64,000 nucleotides of DNA, taken from positions 124,200-188,199 of the forward strand of contig JAJOZX010008848.1 of the NCBI GenBank assembly GCA_023014485.1, written 5' to 3'. Below the pieces are notes generated by a model. It saw only the letters and a program-made list of their open reading frames with translations. It was not told the DNA's origin and did not search any database. The translations under genes and the position numbers were made by a program. This document shows positions 52,192 to 63,739 of this stretch, piece by piece. How positions within the stretch are numbered: the first letter of the stretch is position 1; each line of letters begins with the position of its first letter. Source of the DNA: Bathynomus jamesi. Lineage: Eukaryota; Arthropoda; Malacostraca; Isopoda; Cirolanidae.

Positions 52192-53688
52192 CAGTACTGG
52201 AAAAATTATTATGGATTTTTGTGAATTTTTTTTTTTTTTAGTGCAATTTAAATACATACTGTATTTACTGGATAAAATGCATTTATTTTGACATCTTAAT
52301 GCAGATATATCATAGTAGTATTTAGTTCGGACCCCCTTAGCTGATAATAGTCTCTGCACATGTTTTGGCATACCAAGAATCAAAGTCTGGTATAAAGTTT
52401 TGATTTTAGCTGAGTGAAACCAGACGTGTATGAGTTGTTCAATGAGCTGCACTTTTAGTAACTGTTTGATGAATCTCATCCTTCAATTCATCCCATAAAG
52501 TCTCAATAGGATTCGTGTCTGGTGAATTACCAGGCCATGGGAGCAATCTGACGCCATTTTGTGAGCACCACGTCTTAACTTTTTTTGTGGTATGGCATGG
52601 AGCTGTCTTGCTAGAATATCCATGCTTCATTTCCATACCAATCTTTTGTTTGATGCAGTAAATGATCTCTCAGTATCCCTATATACTTATCCTGGTTCAT
52701 AGTGCCATTAATGATGTGCAACCAACCTGTCCCATGCACTGAAATAGCTCCCAACATCATGTAACAGGGGCAGTAAGAAAATGGAGGTAATGTAACAGGG
52801 GCAGTAAGAAAAGTTTCTAAACATCACAACTATTATAGAATATAATTTTACCTCCTTCCAATCATCCACAGTCCACTTTTCATGTTGTTTTGCCCATGCG
52901 CAATGGGCCTGCCTTGTTAAGTTGTGGTTTCTTCCTAGGACGATAAGCTCACAACCCACATTCTAAAAGCTGATTGTTTACTGTTCTTCGGCTCACAATT
53001 ACACCCTCTTCTGCCAGCATGTTAAATATCTTCCTGCATAATACCCTTCGGTCATTCAAAGCCATGTTTATTATTTTTCTATGCAATCTTGGATTAGTGC
53101 ACTTCTTTCTGCCATAGTTTCCGATCCGTCTCAACTCAGTTTCTTCACCTTTAGCAATTTTTTTTGTTGATCACACTGACTGTGTGTTGATACACTAAGT
53201 TTTCTAGCTATTTCTTTTTGTTTCAGCAAGCTACTTTCCAATAAAACTTTAATTTGTCCTATTTTACGAGGGCTTAAATCTTTTCTTTTACCCATCTTTC
53301 ACAATATTCCTAGAAATCTTTGTCAGCTGTAAAAATAAAGGAAAAATATTGAATAGGTAGCTTCAGTTTAGAGAAACTATGCATATACAACACTAAAAAC
53401 ACAAAAAACTTAAATCAAAACACGTAGCACTCCACCAAACACCACGCACTAAGTAATACTGGGATGACTGATTGTACCGCGTGGTAGCTTGAATGAGTGT
53501 TGCCACTCTGTATACTCCTCAGTGTTGCCATATATGAACATTTTATTTACTAATATGCCAGAAAAGTACTAACACAATATAACAATGGCTAAATAAATAA
53601 CTTTTACATCAATTATTTAAGTTTAAGGAAGTTTTTAATACGAAAAACAGAAATTTTAGAAAAATCCATAATAATTTTTCCAGGACTA
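52192..53688 (-). mobile_element. Tc1-like transposon, full length but dead
   Basis: About 1.5 kb. Ends cagtactggaaaaattatta and, reversed, tagtcctggaaaaattatta, continuing tggattttt; TA on both sides (52190-52191, 53689-53690). Complete set of transposase regions on the minus strand but frameshifted. Inserted in the LINE at 51540-58020. Confidence 0.9.
52439..53295 (-). pseudogene. Tc1 transposase
   Basis: Start codon at 53295 (MGKRKDLSPRKIGQIKVLLE, first HTH), then RKKCTNPRLHRKIINMALND and RRVLCRKIFNMLAEEGVIVS, RRTVNNQLLECGL (second HTH, 53134-52949). KWTVDDWKEVK (52865, context of the first D) and APCHTTKKVKTWCSQNGVRL with LPWPGNSPDTNPIETLWDEL (52630-52470, final E) follow. Order and length match Tc1 (about 340 residues). 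Frameshifts at several places and a 20-bp tandem duplication (gtaacaggggcagtaagaaa, 52760-52814) kill it. Confidence 0.88.
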
Positions 53689-54153
53689 TATATCCTCCCT
53701 GTGATGAGTTGAGCGAGCTTGAATACAGGTTCTAAGTGAGGTCTAACTAAAGAATTATAGCTACAATCAATGGATGACTTCCTTACTTTTGTGACTAACA
53801 TTTATCTTAATACCTAGCATTTTATTTACCTTATTTCTAGCATCTGAGTGCTGCTTAGAAAATTTTAAATCACTACTAACTATAATGTGAAGATCTTTTC
53901 TCTGACTATCATCATTGTATGAGTTTCCTTGTAACTAAAGTTTTCATTACAGTATTTGTTTTTAAATGACCTTATATTAGAAATATTCTTAAGATCAGTG
54001 CTTAAATCATTCTATAATTTTAAACCTACAAAAGTAGTTTATTTTTTGAATGAAGACAATCTTCTAACTAGCTTCCCTACATCTCATAACTAGTTTCCAG
54101 TATTTCTGTTAAAATGGATAATGATGCATTTTTGAACATTAAATTCTATTTGG

Positions 54154-54754
54154 TACGGATGTACTGATATATCAGTATTGGTGATATTGGTAGATTTTTA
54201 AAAATATCAGCCAATATTTCAAAAGTACGATTTTTCCAAAATTAGGAATAAAAGACTATTTAGAGGAAGAAATTTCCAACATTTCATTGTTTTATCACTT
54301 CACATAACTCCTTATTTTTTCACAAGGGTTAAGTTCTCTTGTAAAAATAGCAGCTACTCTGTATGTTCAGAAGAGAGCCAATTTCTAGCAGCACTGGCAA
54401 TGTTTCCTCCAATACTGAACATGCATTTGCTTGCAACTGTTGTTGATGGTGCTCCCAAATATCTCTGAGCTAAGTTCCCCAAAAAACACACATACTAAGC
54501 CCAACATAGGCCCACAGTCCAATTGCATAACAAAGAAAACTATGACATCTAATGCAGTATTGCCATCTTTAATGAAAAGGATTATTGCTGTGTTGCCAAA
54601 TTTTCAACACAGAAAATAAATTATGAATATGTTACAAAAATATGAAAAACTAATTAAACCCTAGCTGGATATCAGTATCGGTTATCAGCTGATAGTACTG
54701 TTTTTAATTATTGGTATTGGTTATCAGCTAAAAAGTGATATCGGTACATCCCTA
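54154..54754. mobile_element. hAT non-autonomous element with TATCAG repeats
   Basis: 601 bp. 8-bp duplication ctatttgg/ctatctgg (54146-54153, 54755-54762, one mismatch). Ends tacggatgtactgatatatc and, reversed, tagggatgtaccgatatcac. Subterminal atcagtattgg/ggttatcagct motifs. No recognisable transposase; a 62-codon plus frame at 54431-54619 is not informative. Confidence 0.85.
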
Positions 54755-54842
54755 CTATCTGGCACTTGCTAATCCAAGCAACTAATCTATGAAGATCTTT
54801 TTGTAATATATGAGAATTTTCTATATTTGTAATTGGTAATTA

Positions 54843-56120
54843 TCAGGTCATCCCATAAGTAATGTCGTTTTTTACGATAAAGTTTAAACTAGTCCTACTC
54901 GTTTAAGCATAAATTTTCCGAAGGTTATATCTAAGAGGAGATCTAGTGTGTTTCGCTACATACTTTACAGACCTTGACCAGTGAAGATGTGTGTTTTGCT
55001 TTATGTGAACCCCTCATAAACATGGCAGTATCAGAGGAGCATATCAGGGATATAATGCTTTACGAGTTCAAAAAAGGGAATAGTGCTACGGAAGCAACGT
55101 GAAACATTTAGGACGTTTATGGCAATGATATTCTGCATGTGAGGAAATGTCAAAGGTGGTTTCAAAAGTTTAGGAATGGTGACTGCTGTTTGACAGATGT
55201 AGCACGCTCTGGATGCCCTGCTGAGCTTGATTATGACCTGCTGTTAGCCACACTTGAAGAAGAATGTTCAACAACTGTCGAAGAATTGGCTCAGAAACTC
55301 AATTCATCCCCATCCATCATCCATCGACATTTGCAACAACTCGGGAAAGTGCCTAAGTTAGGAAAATGGGTGCCACATGAATTGTCAGCCGACAATCTGA
55401 GGGTGTGGGTAAACATTAGCACAGCTCTTCATTCCTGTGAACTCCAAGCTCTGTTTCTGCACCGTTTAGTGACTGATGATGAAAAGTGGATACTGTACCA
55501 GAATGTTAAGCATCGTCAACAGTGGGTTTGTGCCGGAGAACCAGCGACACCACAGCCAAAACCAAATCTTCACCCTTGGAAGGTGTTGCTTAGTGTTTGG
55601 TGGGATAAAGGTGGTGTAATACGCTTTGAAACCTTACCACACAACCAAACAATCACCGCTCAAGTCTACTGTCAACAACTGAATCGATTGAACACTGCAC
55701 TAAAAGAAAAGAGACCACCTTTGGTTAATCGGAAAGGAATAGTATTCCACCATGACAATGCAAGTCCTCATACCGCTCGGATCACTTCTGCAAAAATTGA
55801 GGAGCTTGGGTGGGAAAAACTTCCACATCTTCCATATTCTCCAGACCTTGCGCCTTCAGATTATCATCTCTTCAGGAGTCTGCAAAACTATCTTGAATGA
55901 GAAACAGTATACTTCTTTAGATGACCTGCATACCAGTCTTTGTACGTTTTTTGCCTCAAAACTGCCTGAATTTTTTAAACATGGCATTAAAAAGCTTGTA
56001 GGACATTGGCAGTGTCATTGATTCCAATAGAAAATATATACTAGATTAAAAAGTTTCAGTTCGAGTTTTTTTTGTCCAAATTCCGATCTAAAAAATGACA
56101 TTACTTATGGGATGACCTGA
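54843..56120 (+). mobile_element. mariner transposon, full length but dead
   Basis: 1278 bp, the canonical mariner size, flanked by TA (54841-54842, 56121-56122). Ends tcaggtcatcccataagtaa and, reversed, the same sequence, continuing tgtc; about 25 bp match. Carries a nearly complete transposase. Inserted between the FADD-box region and the downstream RT text of the host LINE. Confidence 0.95.
55022..56021 (+). pseudogene. mariner transposase (DD34D)
   Basis: From MAVSEEHIRDIMLYEFKKGN; two stop codons follow at about 55100-55112. The frame then runs 55139-55900: CQRWFQKFRNGDCCLTDVAR (HTH region), WVPHEL, VTDDEKWILYQNVKHRQQW (first D), VFHHDNASPHTA (second D) and YSPDLAPSDYHLFRSLQNYL (third D). 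The second and third D are separated by 34 residues, the DD34D signature. WVPHEL and YSPDL(A/S)PSDYH are mariner hallmarks. A frameshift near 55890 moves the last part to another frame (KQYTSLDDLHTSLCTFFASK, LPEFFKHGIKKLVGHWQ). With three lesions it is inactive. Confidence 0.95.
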
Positions 56121-56260
56121 TACTTTTTGATTATCTGCAAATTTAGACATTTCACTACCTACTCATCTAAATCATTTACGTAGGCTACACAATAATAGTA
56201 ATGGACCTAACACTGATCCCTTTGGTACCAAACTGTACTTTTTCCTTCTGCCACCCTGAT

Positions 56261-56521
56261 TCATGACCATTTAAAATTACTCTTTTCTCTTTCCACTAAC
56301 CATTCTTCTAACCAGTTTATGATTGACCCTGATATTCCATGAGCTTCTAATTTACATAGTCCTCTATGTGGAGCCTCATCAAATGCCTTACTAAAATCCA
56401 AGTAAATAACATCTGCATCATGTCCATCATTTACCCAATTGGTTACAAACTCAAAAACATCTTGAGATTTGACAATAAGACCTACCTGATCTAAATCCTT
56501 GCTGGGAAGTTGAAATAACAA
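56261..56521 (-). pseudogene. LINE RT fingers/palm fragment
   Basis: DVIYLDFSKAFDEAPHRGLC and KLEAHGISGSIINWLEEWLV give the first RT catalytic motif (YLDFSKAFD). Ends in a stop. Next LINE text lies at 56250-56123, before the mariner. Confidence 0.88.
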
Positions 56522-57064
56522 AAAAATTATCCAAATTATCTTTAATATTATTTACAATTCTTTTATGTATCTCTCCTGCCAGTGTTGTTTGAATAACAGG
56601 CCTATAATTTCCTATCTCCTTTTTACTACCTTTCTAAATGGGTACTAAATTTGTTTTTTCAGTCATTAGGTATTTCTGCATAGGCCTAATTAACAGATCC
56701 AACAAACAAAATGCTCAGTGCCTCAGCTAAGCTATCTTCCCCTTTCCTGAGAATCCTAACATGTTATCAGGACCAGCAGCTTTATTTGCACTCTGTTTTC
56801 TAATTAGCTACATGCCAAACACCATCCTTCCTTATATGAATCCTAGCAGGAGTGTCAGAATTTAAAGAACCAATCTAAATTAATCATCCAATTTTCCTCA
56901 TTAAAATTAGAGCAAAAATGTTAAAATACATTACCAATCTCTTGATTATTTTCAGATATCTTGTCATCATATTTTATTTGGCCAATGTTGTTGATTTTTA
57001 TTATTGTATTTATATAAAGTTAAACAATGTTTTGATCCTTATTACTATTTCTAGCTAGATTTAT

Positions 57065-57310
57065 TTCACTATGCCTTTTCTTCTTCAGCTTCCTGTTAGG
57101 CATAACCTGTCAGTTATGAGTTGCTTGACTGAAAGTCAAATCCCCCACTCGTTGCTTGCTATGCCTCTCACTGGTTCTCAGGATTGTTAATTAGTGCCAT
57201 TCATTCATCCATCACTTCCAAATGGTTACATGCTAGGCTTTCAGCTGCTGCACCTCAACAAGGTTACACATTCCCTTGTCCTAGTGAGTAATAGCCCTTA
57301 GATCAGAGCA
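57065..57310. mobile_element. Unidentified insert in the LINE
   Basis: Between LINE text at 57000-57060 and at 57330-57460 lie about 245 bp without LINE coding (gttaggcataacctgtcagt to ccttgtcctagtgagtaata). Less AT-rich than the surroundings. Could be a SINE; no promoter boxes or ends identified. Confidence 0.35.
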
Positions 57311-57762
57311 AACTATACTTTTGCTCCTAATCAAACTATTTAACATATTTCTTGATTGCCCGTAATTATCTGTTTGGTCTAATACTTTTGAACTCCTTAA
57401 ATGCTCTTTTGTTTTTAATCACTTGAGCTATTTCCTTATTCTTCCACAGGTTACCTAATCTTGTTATTCCTCATAGTTTTAAAGGGAATCTAGACCACAT
57501 ATCTGCAACATTTTTATTGGCAAATTCATTATCCCACTTTATATTGATCCTAATGACTTGAATTTACTGTAGTTATCTTTTGAGAAACAAGAAACTAAAT
57601 GGCCATTGTTGACTAGATCTCTATTTAATTCTGTCTTAAAATGTAATTCCATAGTGACATTTCTACTCTAAATTCATTAATAACTTTACACTTATTGGAC
57701 AGAAGTGGGTCTAAAATTGGTTTATCCACAAACTGCATCAGGAAGTTAACATTACATTAGTC

Positions 57763-57937
57763 CAGTGGTTCCCAACCGGTTTTGGCTTATGGCCCCCCTT
57801 TGGAACCTTACTTTTTCCCGTGGCCCCCATAAGCATTATTTTCAGTAGGTAATATGCAGATTTAACTCTATTTTACAAAATAACATTTTCCTGTGGCCCC
57901 CTTCAAATGTGCCATGGCCCCCGGTTGGGAAACACTG
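57763..57937. mobile_element. hAT MITE B, second copy (175 bp)
   Basis: Reverse-orientation copy of 43109-43283, same length. Perfect 8-bp duplication cattagtc (57755-57762, 57938-57945). Ends cagtggttcccaaccggttt and ggttgggaaacactg. Confidence 0.95.
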
Positions 57938-58020
57938 CATTAGTCAATAAAGATGATGCTTTCCCTATTATTACTTTATAAATGTTGAACTCTAAAATTA
58001 ACATTCTCTATCATGAACAA

Positions 58021-59228
58021 AGGTTTATAGAAAAAAGCTCGACCACAGTTTGATGTGACACCCACCCTGTAAATGTTCCAGAGGGGTTGCCCTAGCATAA
58101 TATGCAGTCAGACTCGTGTGTGGTGTGGGTTGAGCGAAACTATTTTCTCCTAGGTCTTGCTCCTGGACTAATATCCAGATTTTCACAAATCAACTGAATA
58201 GTTCAGTCTCTCTTTTCCTGAGATTGTACACTGATATAAAAGTGCTTCAACCCCTCAATTTTAATTGTCTTATTACTTTTGAATTAGTGACTCCTTTTAT
58301 ATTTAAAACACCCTAAAATATCAGACTTTAAATGAACCTGATGACTTTATGCCCTCTGTCACTGTAAAGTAGTTTTTCAAAACCTCAGAAACCTACTTTA
58401 TCTTTAAAAAATCTAGTGTATGAAGTGGCTCTTTTTACTTGAGTGCAATCCATTTTTACTGTAAAAATCCTTCTTATCGATAAACTCCACTCCTCTTTCA
58501 CTTCAAAACTGCTTAAGTTTACATTCTGACCCTGCAAATTTGGGATTCTATAATTTGGGCCCTCACTACCTATTCTGAGATTGGTTTCTGGACTGGAAAA
58601 AATGTTAAAAAAATTTAAAGATATATAACTAGTACTAAATATGAAGTTAAATTGAACAAAAGTGGTAAAAAGATTTGTAATTTTTCATTTTAAACACTTT
58701 TATAAAGTTTCATAACAGTACCTACAGTCATATTTAATATTACATACAGTTTACTGTATGTAATATTAAATATGTACTGTACTGGAGAGAATGAACAATA
58801 GTTTGAGAGAATGTAAATGAACATAGCATAGTGCGCTGGTAAGAAATAATGATTTGTTTAAAGTGTTTCATTCTTGTCATATCTTTACATTTTAGATATA
58901 CAGTACAGTATTTCAATGTTTTCAGGGACAATTTGGGTCAAAATCACAGTCTTCCTCTATGAATCATAAATCATGGAAGCCCATTCTGTTAATCCATGAA
59001 TTTGAGTAATCTGGGTAGGTTACTGTGCTCTATTATCCCAGATTTGTGGGGTCAGACTGTATATTTAAGTCTAAAATGTTAACCCTAACTCTTGACAGAA
59101 TACATACTACAAAAGACGCGCTATGCCTATTTTTTAAAATTACCAATCAATCCTCTCTACCTTCTTTTAAAATCTATAGAATTTCGATTTAACTTAAATC
59201 TGCCATCTTTGTCCTTGCTAGTCATATT
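58021..59228. other. Unannotated sequence; palindrome at 58723-58781
   Basis: No gene seen. 58723-58781 is a near-perfect inverted repeat (catatttaatattacataca / tgtatgtaatattaaatatg) with a two-base centre. Confidence 0.55.
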
Positions 59229-59490
59229 AAAGTAAGTCCCTGGTTAACATCAGGTATGCATTCCTAAAAACCACAATATTATAGGAAATAACACTGAGTA
59301 GATTTCATTTTACCATAGAAACCTATGTTATAATTGAGGATGCACTCACGGACAAGGAAACTTGCAGGATGTAAAACTTATTTATTAAAAAAAATACAAA
59401 AGAAACAGAAGAAAGACAAAATATACATTTTATATTAAATATAAGACAATATATTTACAAAAATATACAGAAGACTCAAAATTAAATTGT

Positions 59491-59615
59491 CTACAAGCTC
59501 ATCACAGAATGAGACCAAGTCTTTGAAGTAGAGAAGAATGCATCCATAGTTGTTTGCCTTGCTTCTCTCTTCTTCGTATTGTAGATTTCCTTGTAACATT
59601 TGAAAGAATCGTCTA
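59491..59615 (-). pseudogene. Tigger-like transposase C-terminal tail
   Basis: Minus frame DDSFKCYKEIYNTKKREAR, then QTTMDAFFSTSKTW and a stop at 59491-59493. The KxxKQxxxDxFFxxS ending is common in decapod Tigger-like proteins. It lies in a different frame from the longer open frame at 59435-59641. Confidence 0.6.
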
Positions 59616-59826
59616 CTATTCTTTTGACTTTCAAGATTCATTCCATGGTGGAATCCACATCAGCAAACAGCTGCATTCCTTCTTCAATGAATCCAAATGC
59701 ATTATGACAATGTTGTCATAAAGGCTCTTGGTCTTGGCAGAAACAATGGCTAGGCTCACTGGAACATTCCATTGATGTTGGTCTTCCATCCAAAGTGCAA
59801 GCTATTTCTCCATCATCTCCATAGCC

Positions 59827-60084
59827 TTAGGTCTTGATCGCATAGTCTGGGTAGAGCTCAAGCGATTGGTAAATTCTACAGAAGCACAAATTTTGTCTTC
59901 TCATGCTCAGATGGTTCTCAGTCATTGCCAGTAAACCCAGAGCAGCAGCAATGTCCATGGCACAGTCTCCTTTATTGAAGTGATCAAGAACATCCAGTTT
60001 CAGGCTCAATGGAATTGACTTTCTGGTCTTCTTAGGAGTTTCCATGCTTGAGGGTGACAATGAAGTAGTTCTTTTTTCAGCCAT
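59827..60084 (-). pseudogene. Tigger-like transposase N-terminus
   Basis: MAEKRTTSLSPSSMETPKKT, then RKSIPLSLKLDVLDHFNKGD and CAMDIAAALGL, the psq/CENP-B N-terminal helix-turn-helix. It loses homology after ALGL because of the internal deletion. ATG at 60084 is well placed about 300 bp from the terminus. Confidence 0.8.
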
Positions 60085-60399
60085 AATGCAGGTAAAAATG
60101 CTTTACCTGCCCTTTACCAGGCAAAATCTGATGAGAATTCTCTCCTACATGCCATTTAAATACTGCTTTGCATGTTAGGGAAGTGATGTCAGGTGGAGTA
60201 CCATACACCATCAGTGAGTCCAGAATTCTCTGGAAAATTCTCAAAACCACATGCTGGTAAGAAAAAAAAAAGACTGGAATGCAACAATGTTAAAGTAGAT
60301 AATGAGGACAATATTGTGAGAAAATATCCACAAATGATTGACAGCTAAATCAGCATAATGTTTAGTGAGAAGACATTAAGCGGGGACTTGCTGTATTTA

Positions 60400-60790
60400 T
60401 ATGTAGTGTGTACACAACAATTTCATCTTGGCCTTCAACCAAATTTTTCAATACCTTATTGATATTGAAACTATTAATTCTTAGAATACATACTATTCCT
60501 CTGCAAGTTTTCCTTCCCTTATTATAAAACTCTTCCCTGATTGTTAATGATAGTCCCCAACCATGGTAAATTCACATTTTCTCTCTTCATCTAAATTACA
60601 AAGTATTTTAACTCTGTTAGTTGCTTTACAGGGTTTTTTGCTCTCTAACACTATTCATTGCCTAACCTTTCAATTTATCATTTATCAGGCCTCACAAGGA
60701 CCTGCATCCTTATTACTGACACATTAAATTTCATTTGGACAACATGAAGCCAAAGTTAGATGAATGATCTGAAGCTGTATTATTATTATT
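60400..60790. other. Unannotated sequence
   Basis: Possibly decayed LINE text, not readable enough to support. Confidence 0.35.
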
Positions 60791-61620
60791 ATATGATAAA
60801 ATTGTTCAAAATATCTATATAATTCATATAAACTAATTACCTATCATCAAAGTATTTATGAAATTACTGAAGTATTGTACATTACTTAAATCTTAGCTAA
60901 TATATGCATTTCCACAATTTACAAACTTTCACTCATAAAAGTGCCTAAAAATTATGTAAATAGCTACTATTTACCGCATCATATGGCAAGTCATCCCAAA
61001 AATCTGATGTTCTGCATTCTCTTAATGTTTCTCAACACTAAATGAGTCCAGCTCCTTTGATCTTTTACTTTATTGTACCCTTAAGCTAGGAATAAATTTG
61101 CTTGCTGTACATTACATACCTTAGCATATCTCTCTCCTGCCCTTTGGTGAGGTGACCAAGCTTAATAAATGAAGTATTCTAAATGAAAGAATTACAATCT
61201 ACGGAAGACCCCCTCAATTTTGTAATTAACATTCCTCTCAAATACCTACCATTTTATTTATCTTATTCCTCAAAGCACTTAGAAAACTTTATATCACTAC
61301 TAACTTCAATGCCAGGATCGTTTTCCTAACATTGTCCAACCTGTTTCCCTGCATCCCTTAACTAGTGTTCATTGTTTCTGCTCAACCTCACTTGAACTTA
61401 CATTATTATTTCTTATATTTGGCTCAGTTTTTGGCCTGTTGGTTAAATTAGCCTCATGACCTACTATTACTACACTTGTTAGGTCTACCAATATAGTACT
61501 TGCAGGTTTGTTAGCTATAATCTTTGGCCCAAGCATGTTCTTACTGCAAAACCACAAAATGTTAGGTGAATTCATACCCCTGTACATTTGTTCTGCAAGT
61601 TTGGTGCAGGCTATGTGATA
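60790..61620 (-). mobile_element. LINE fragment with C-terminus/3' UTR and a piece of ORF1
   Basis: 60905-61360 corresponds by nucleotide similarity to 51850-54100 of the interrupted LINE (shared ctagcattttatttacctta-type and catcatatggcaa-type stretches). 60830-60930 matches its 3' UTR. 61369-61587 (minus) encodes MNSPNILWFCSKNMLG, reminiscent of the end of a PHD-finger-like ORF1 of CR1-type LINEs. The join would mean a large internal deletion. Confidence 0.55.
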
Positions 61621-61630
61621 CTAATTGTTA

Positions 61631-61680
61631 CAACGCTCACTTGCTACAGCTTTATCAACGCTCACTTGCTACAGCTTTAT
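61631..61680. repeat. 25-bp tandem duplication
   Basis: caacgctcacttgctacagc plus tttat, twice, perfect. Confidence 0.95.
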
Positions 61681-61689
61681 CCCTTATCC

Positions 61690-63160
61690 TGACTTCTTTC
61701 TTGTAGGTCCCAGAATTACAATCAAATGCCATCCTAAATGCTTATTTGATAACTTTGTTTATAACTTTAGGACTTAGGCTATCTCTTAGTAAAAATTAGC
61801 TACGTTAGGGGTCTGGGCTTGAGTGGATTCCAGGATCTCACTAGATACTAAGATAAATTAATCTGTTTATCCTTTAATAATTAATAGCCACAGTAAATTA
61901 AAATCCACAGAAACTATGCCCCTCAAATTGATAATTTCAGTCAAAAACTATGGAGCATAGCGAAGTAGATTAAAAAAAACAGTGTACGAAATGAGATGGG
62001 CTAAACTATAGAGACCTGTACATTATTTAGGGATTAGACCAGGAATGTGAGGTCCTATGTTGAGCCCCAACTTCCTACTTAGGTTGAATTGAGCCAGTTA
62101 TGTTTTACTAATGTATTTTTCTGTGATAGCTAATTGAAATTTTCATTATTTTGCATTGAATTATTATTATTAGTATTATTAGCAATGTAAAATTTAGATT
62201 AGCTCACTAGTTATTATAGTACTTTTTCAAATACTCTACAAATTGGTTTCATATTTATTTATAATGATAACATTAACCACTTAGCCTGAGAGAGAGAGAG
62301 AGAGTGGTTCAGCCAACTTGTGAATTGTTGCACTCCGAATGGTTGTACATCTGCTGCTTCGCATTAACCCCTGCTGTAGAGTTTATAACCTCTGAATCAT
62401 CGTACATCACCTCCACATCATCGCATCATTGCACTCCACTCGCATTTTCCTGCCTTTTTCAGTAGGTTTCATTTTCATTAGGTTTAGTTTAGTTCTTAAA
62501 GTTTGCAAGAAATTAAATTCATTTAATGTTAAGTTTTAGTATTTAATTATTAGATGTTAAGTATTTGATGATGATCTCCTTTGTTGGTCATGGCATTCAA
62601 TGATTAAATCCAGCCAGAAGACACCATGTGTTAAAGAGTAGTGTAACTTTATAAGGCAATATCCTTTCAGTCATAAAGATGAGCCAAACCATGTTTTACT
62701 AAACTTGCATTACATACACTCTTTACAACCTTAGTGTGTGTGTCAAATCTTGAGGTAAGTACATTGTACAGTATTTTATATTATAATGGGCCCTTACATC
62801 ATCATACACCTTGACCACCCCATTAGTGTGACAATTCACAAGTTGTCTGTACAAGAAGTATATATATATAGTATGTTTCTTAGTTTTGAAAGTAATTTAA
62901 ATTTTTCATTTTAGTAGTTTAAAAAAATTTTCAGACTTCAGTAGCTACTCCTTTAGCTATATCAAAATTAATCCCACCTGATGGTTCCATGATCTCTAAA
63001 TCATAGAGGAGGCCATTCTTCCTTTCTATATATATTGACCTCTAAATATATACACCATACCTTGTAAGATGATCATGATCATCTTCATCTAGATTTGGAT
63101 GTTTCCCAAATCTTGGTGAACCAGTATATTTATATTAATATTAAGGAAAAAGAGACTAAA
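61690..63160. other. Unannotated sequence; (GA)n at 62286-62305
   Basis: No gene or mobile element recognised. Confidence 0.5.
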
Positions 63161-63621
63161 TTAAGAAAACAAAAATGGAAACCATTCATGAATTAATAGT
63201 AAAAAAGTTCTTTGAAAAACTGACAGGTCTCCCATAAAGTTCCACTGATCATCTTGATGAAATGTTCTGTCCAAACTCTCAGTTCTGTTTAATCTCTCTC
63301 GCTGTTTCACATGAAATTGAGCTTTAAACAAATAGGCTTCACCCATGAGAGAGAGGCAAGAGGAGCAAATTGTAAACAAACTAACATGGCTTAATAAATT
63401 ACTCAATAATCTTTTCTTAGTTAGCCTTTTGAGACCCAAGACCTTTTCTGGGACTGAATAAAATAGTTAAAATATTCAACTGGTAAGCTGGCAGACAGGA
63501 CCTTATCCACAATCATTAGTATGGCTTCCAACAAAGATGCTTTACTAACCATTTTCTCTTGATGCATGTAATACACCAGGCAATAGACAAATGGTGAAAA
63601 CATCCTATTAGCACTAGACAT
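63161..63621 (-). pseudogene. Unrecognised two-frame coding-like region
   Basis: Two minus-strand frames overlap by about 19 bp: 63621-63421 (MSSANRMFSPFVYCLVYYMH ... FIQSQKRSWVSKG) and 63439-63161 (LKRLTKKRLLSNLLSHVSLF ... FKAQFHVKQRERLNRTESLD, RTFHQDDQWNFMGDL). The composition looks protein-like and the frames would join with one indel, suggesting a broken gene or exon of about 150 residues. I do not recognise it. Could also be chance. Confidence 0.25.
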
Positions 63622-63739
63622 TCAAAATCGTTTGACATTTTGGCATCATTCAGTGATTTTCAAACTTTTACTTCCTTTGGCCTTATTTGCCTCACCCTTT
63701 GGCTTCCTTTTCTCTCAATTCACAGATGTTTAATATTGG

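Larger units (their letters stand above)
51540..58020 (-). mobile_element. LINE (CR1/L2-like) carrying five insertions
   Basis: One minus-strand element of about 2.4 kb net. From 58020 down: endonuclease/linker (FMQFVDKPILDPLLSNKCKV), LGNLWKNKEIAQVIKNKRAF (57460-57370) and YDDKISENNQEIGNVF (about 56960). Then fingers/palm at 56521-56261, IENSHILQKDLHRLVAW (54840-54780), FNVQKCIIIHFNRNTGN (54140-54090), NSLVRPHLE (about 53740) and a C-terminus at 52053-51862. Text is continuous across the Tc1, hAT, mariner and hAT MITE insertions once their target duplications are removed. Confidence 0.85.
59230..60393 (-). mobile_element. Tigger-like transposon, internally deleted
   Basis: About 1.16 kb between TA dinucleotides (59228-59229, 60394-60395). 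Ends aagtaagtccctggttaaca and, reversed, cagcaagtccccgcttaatg. Keeps the transposase N-terminus and a short C-terminal tail on the minus strand. A different family from 43935 and 42481. Confidence 0.85.
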
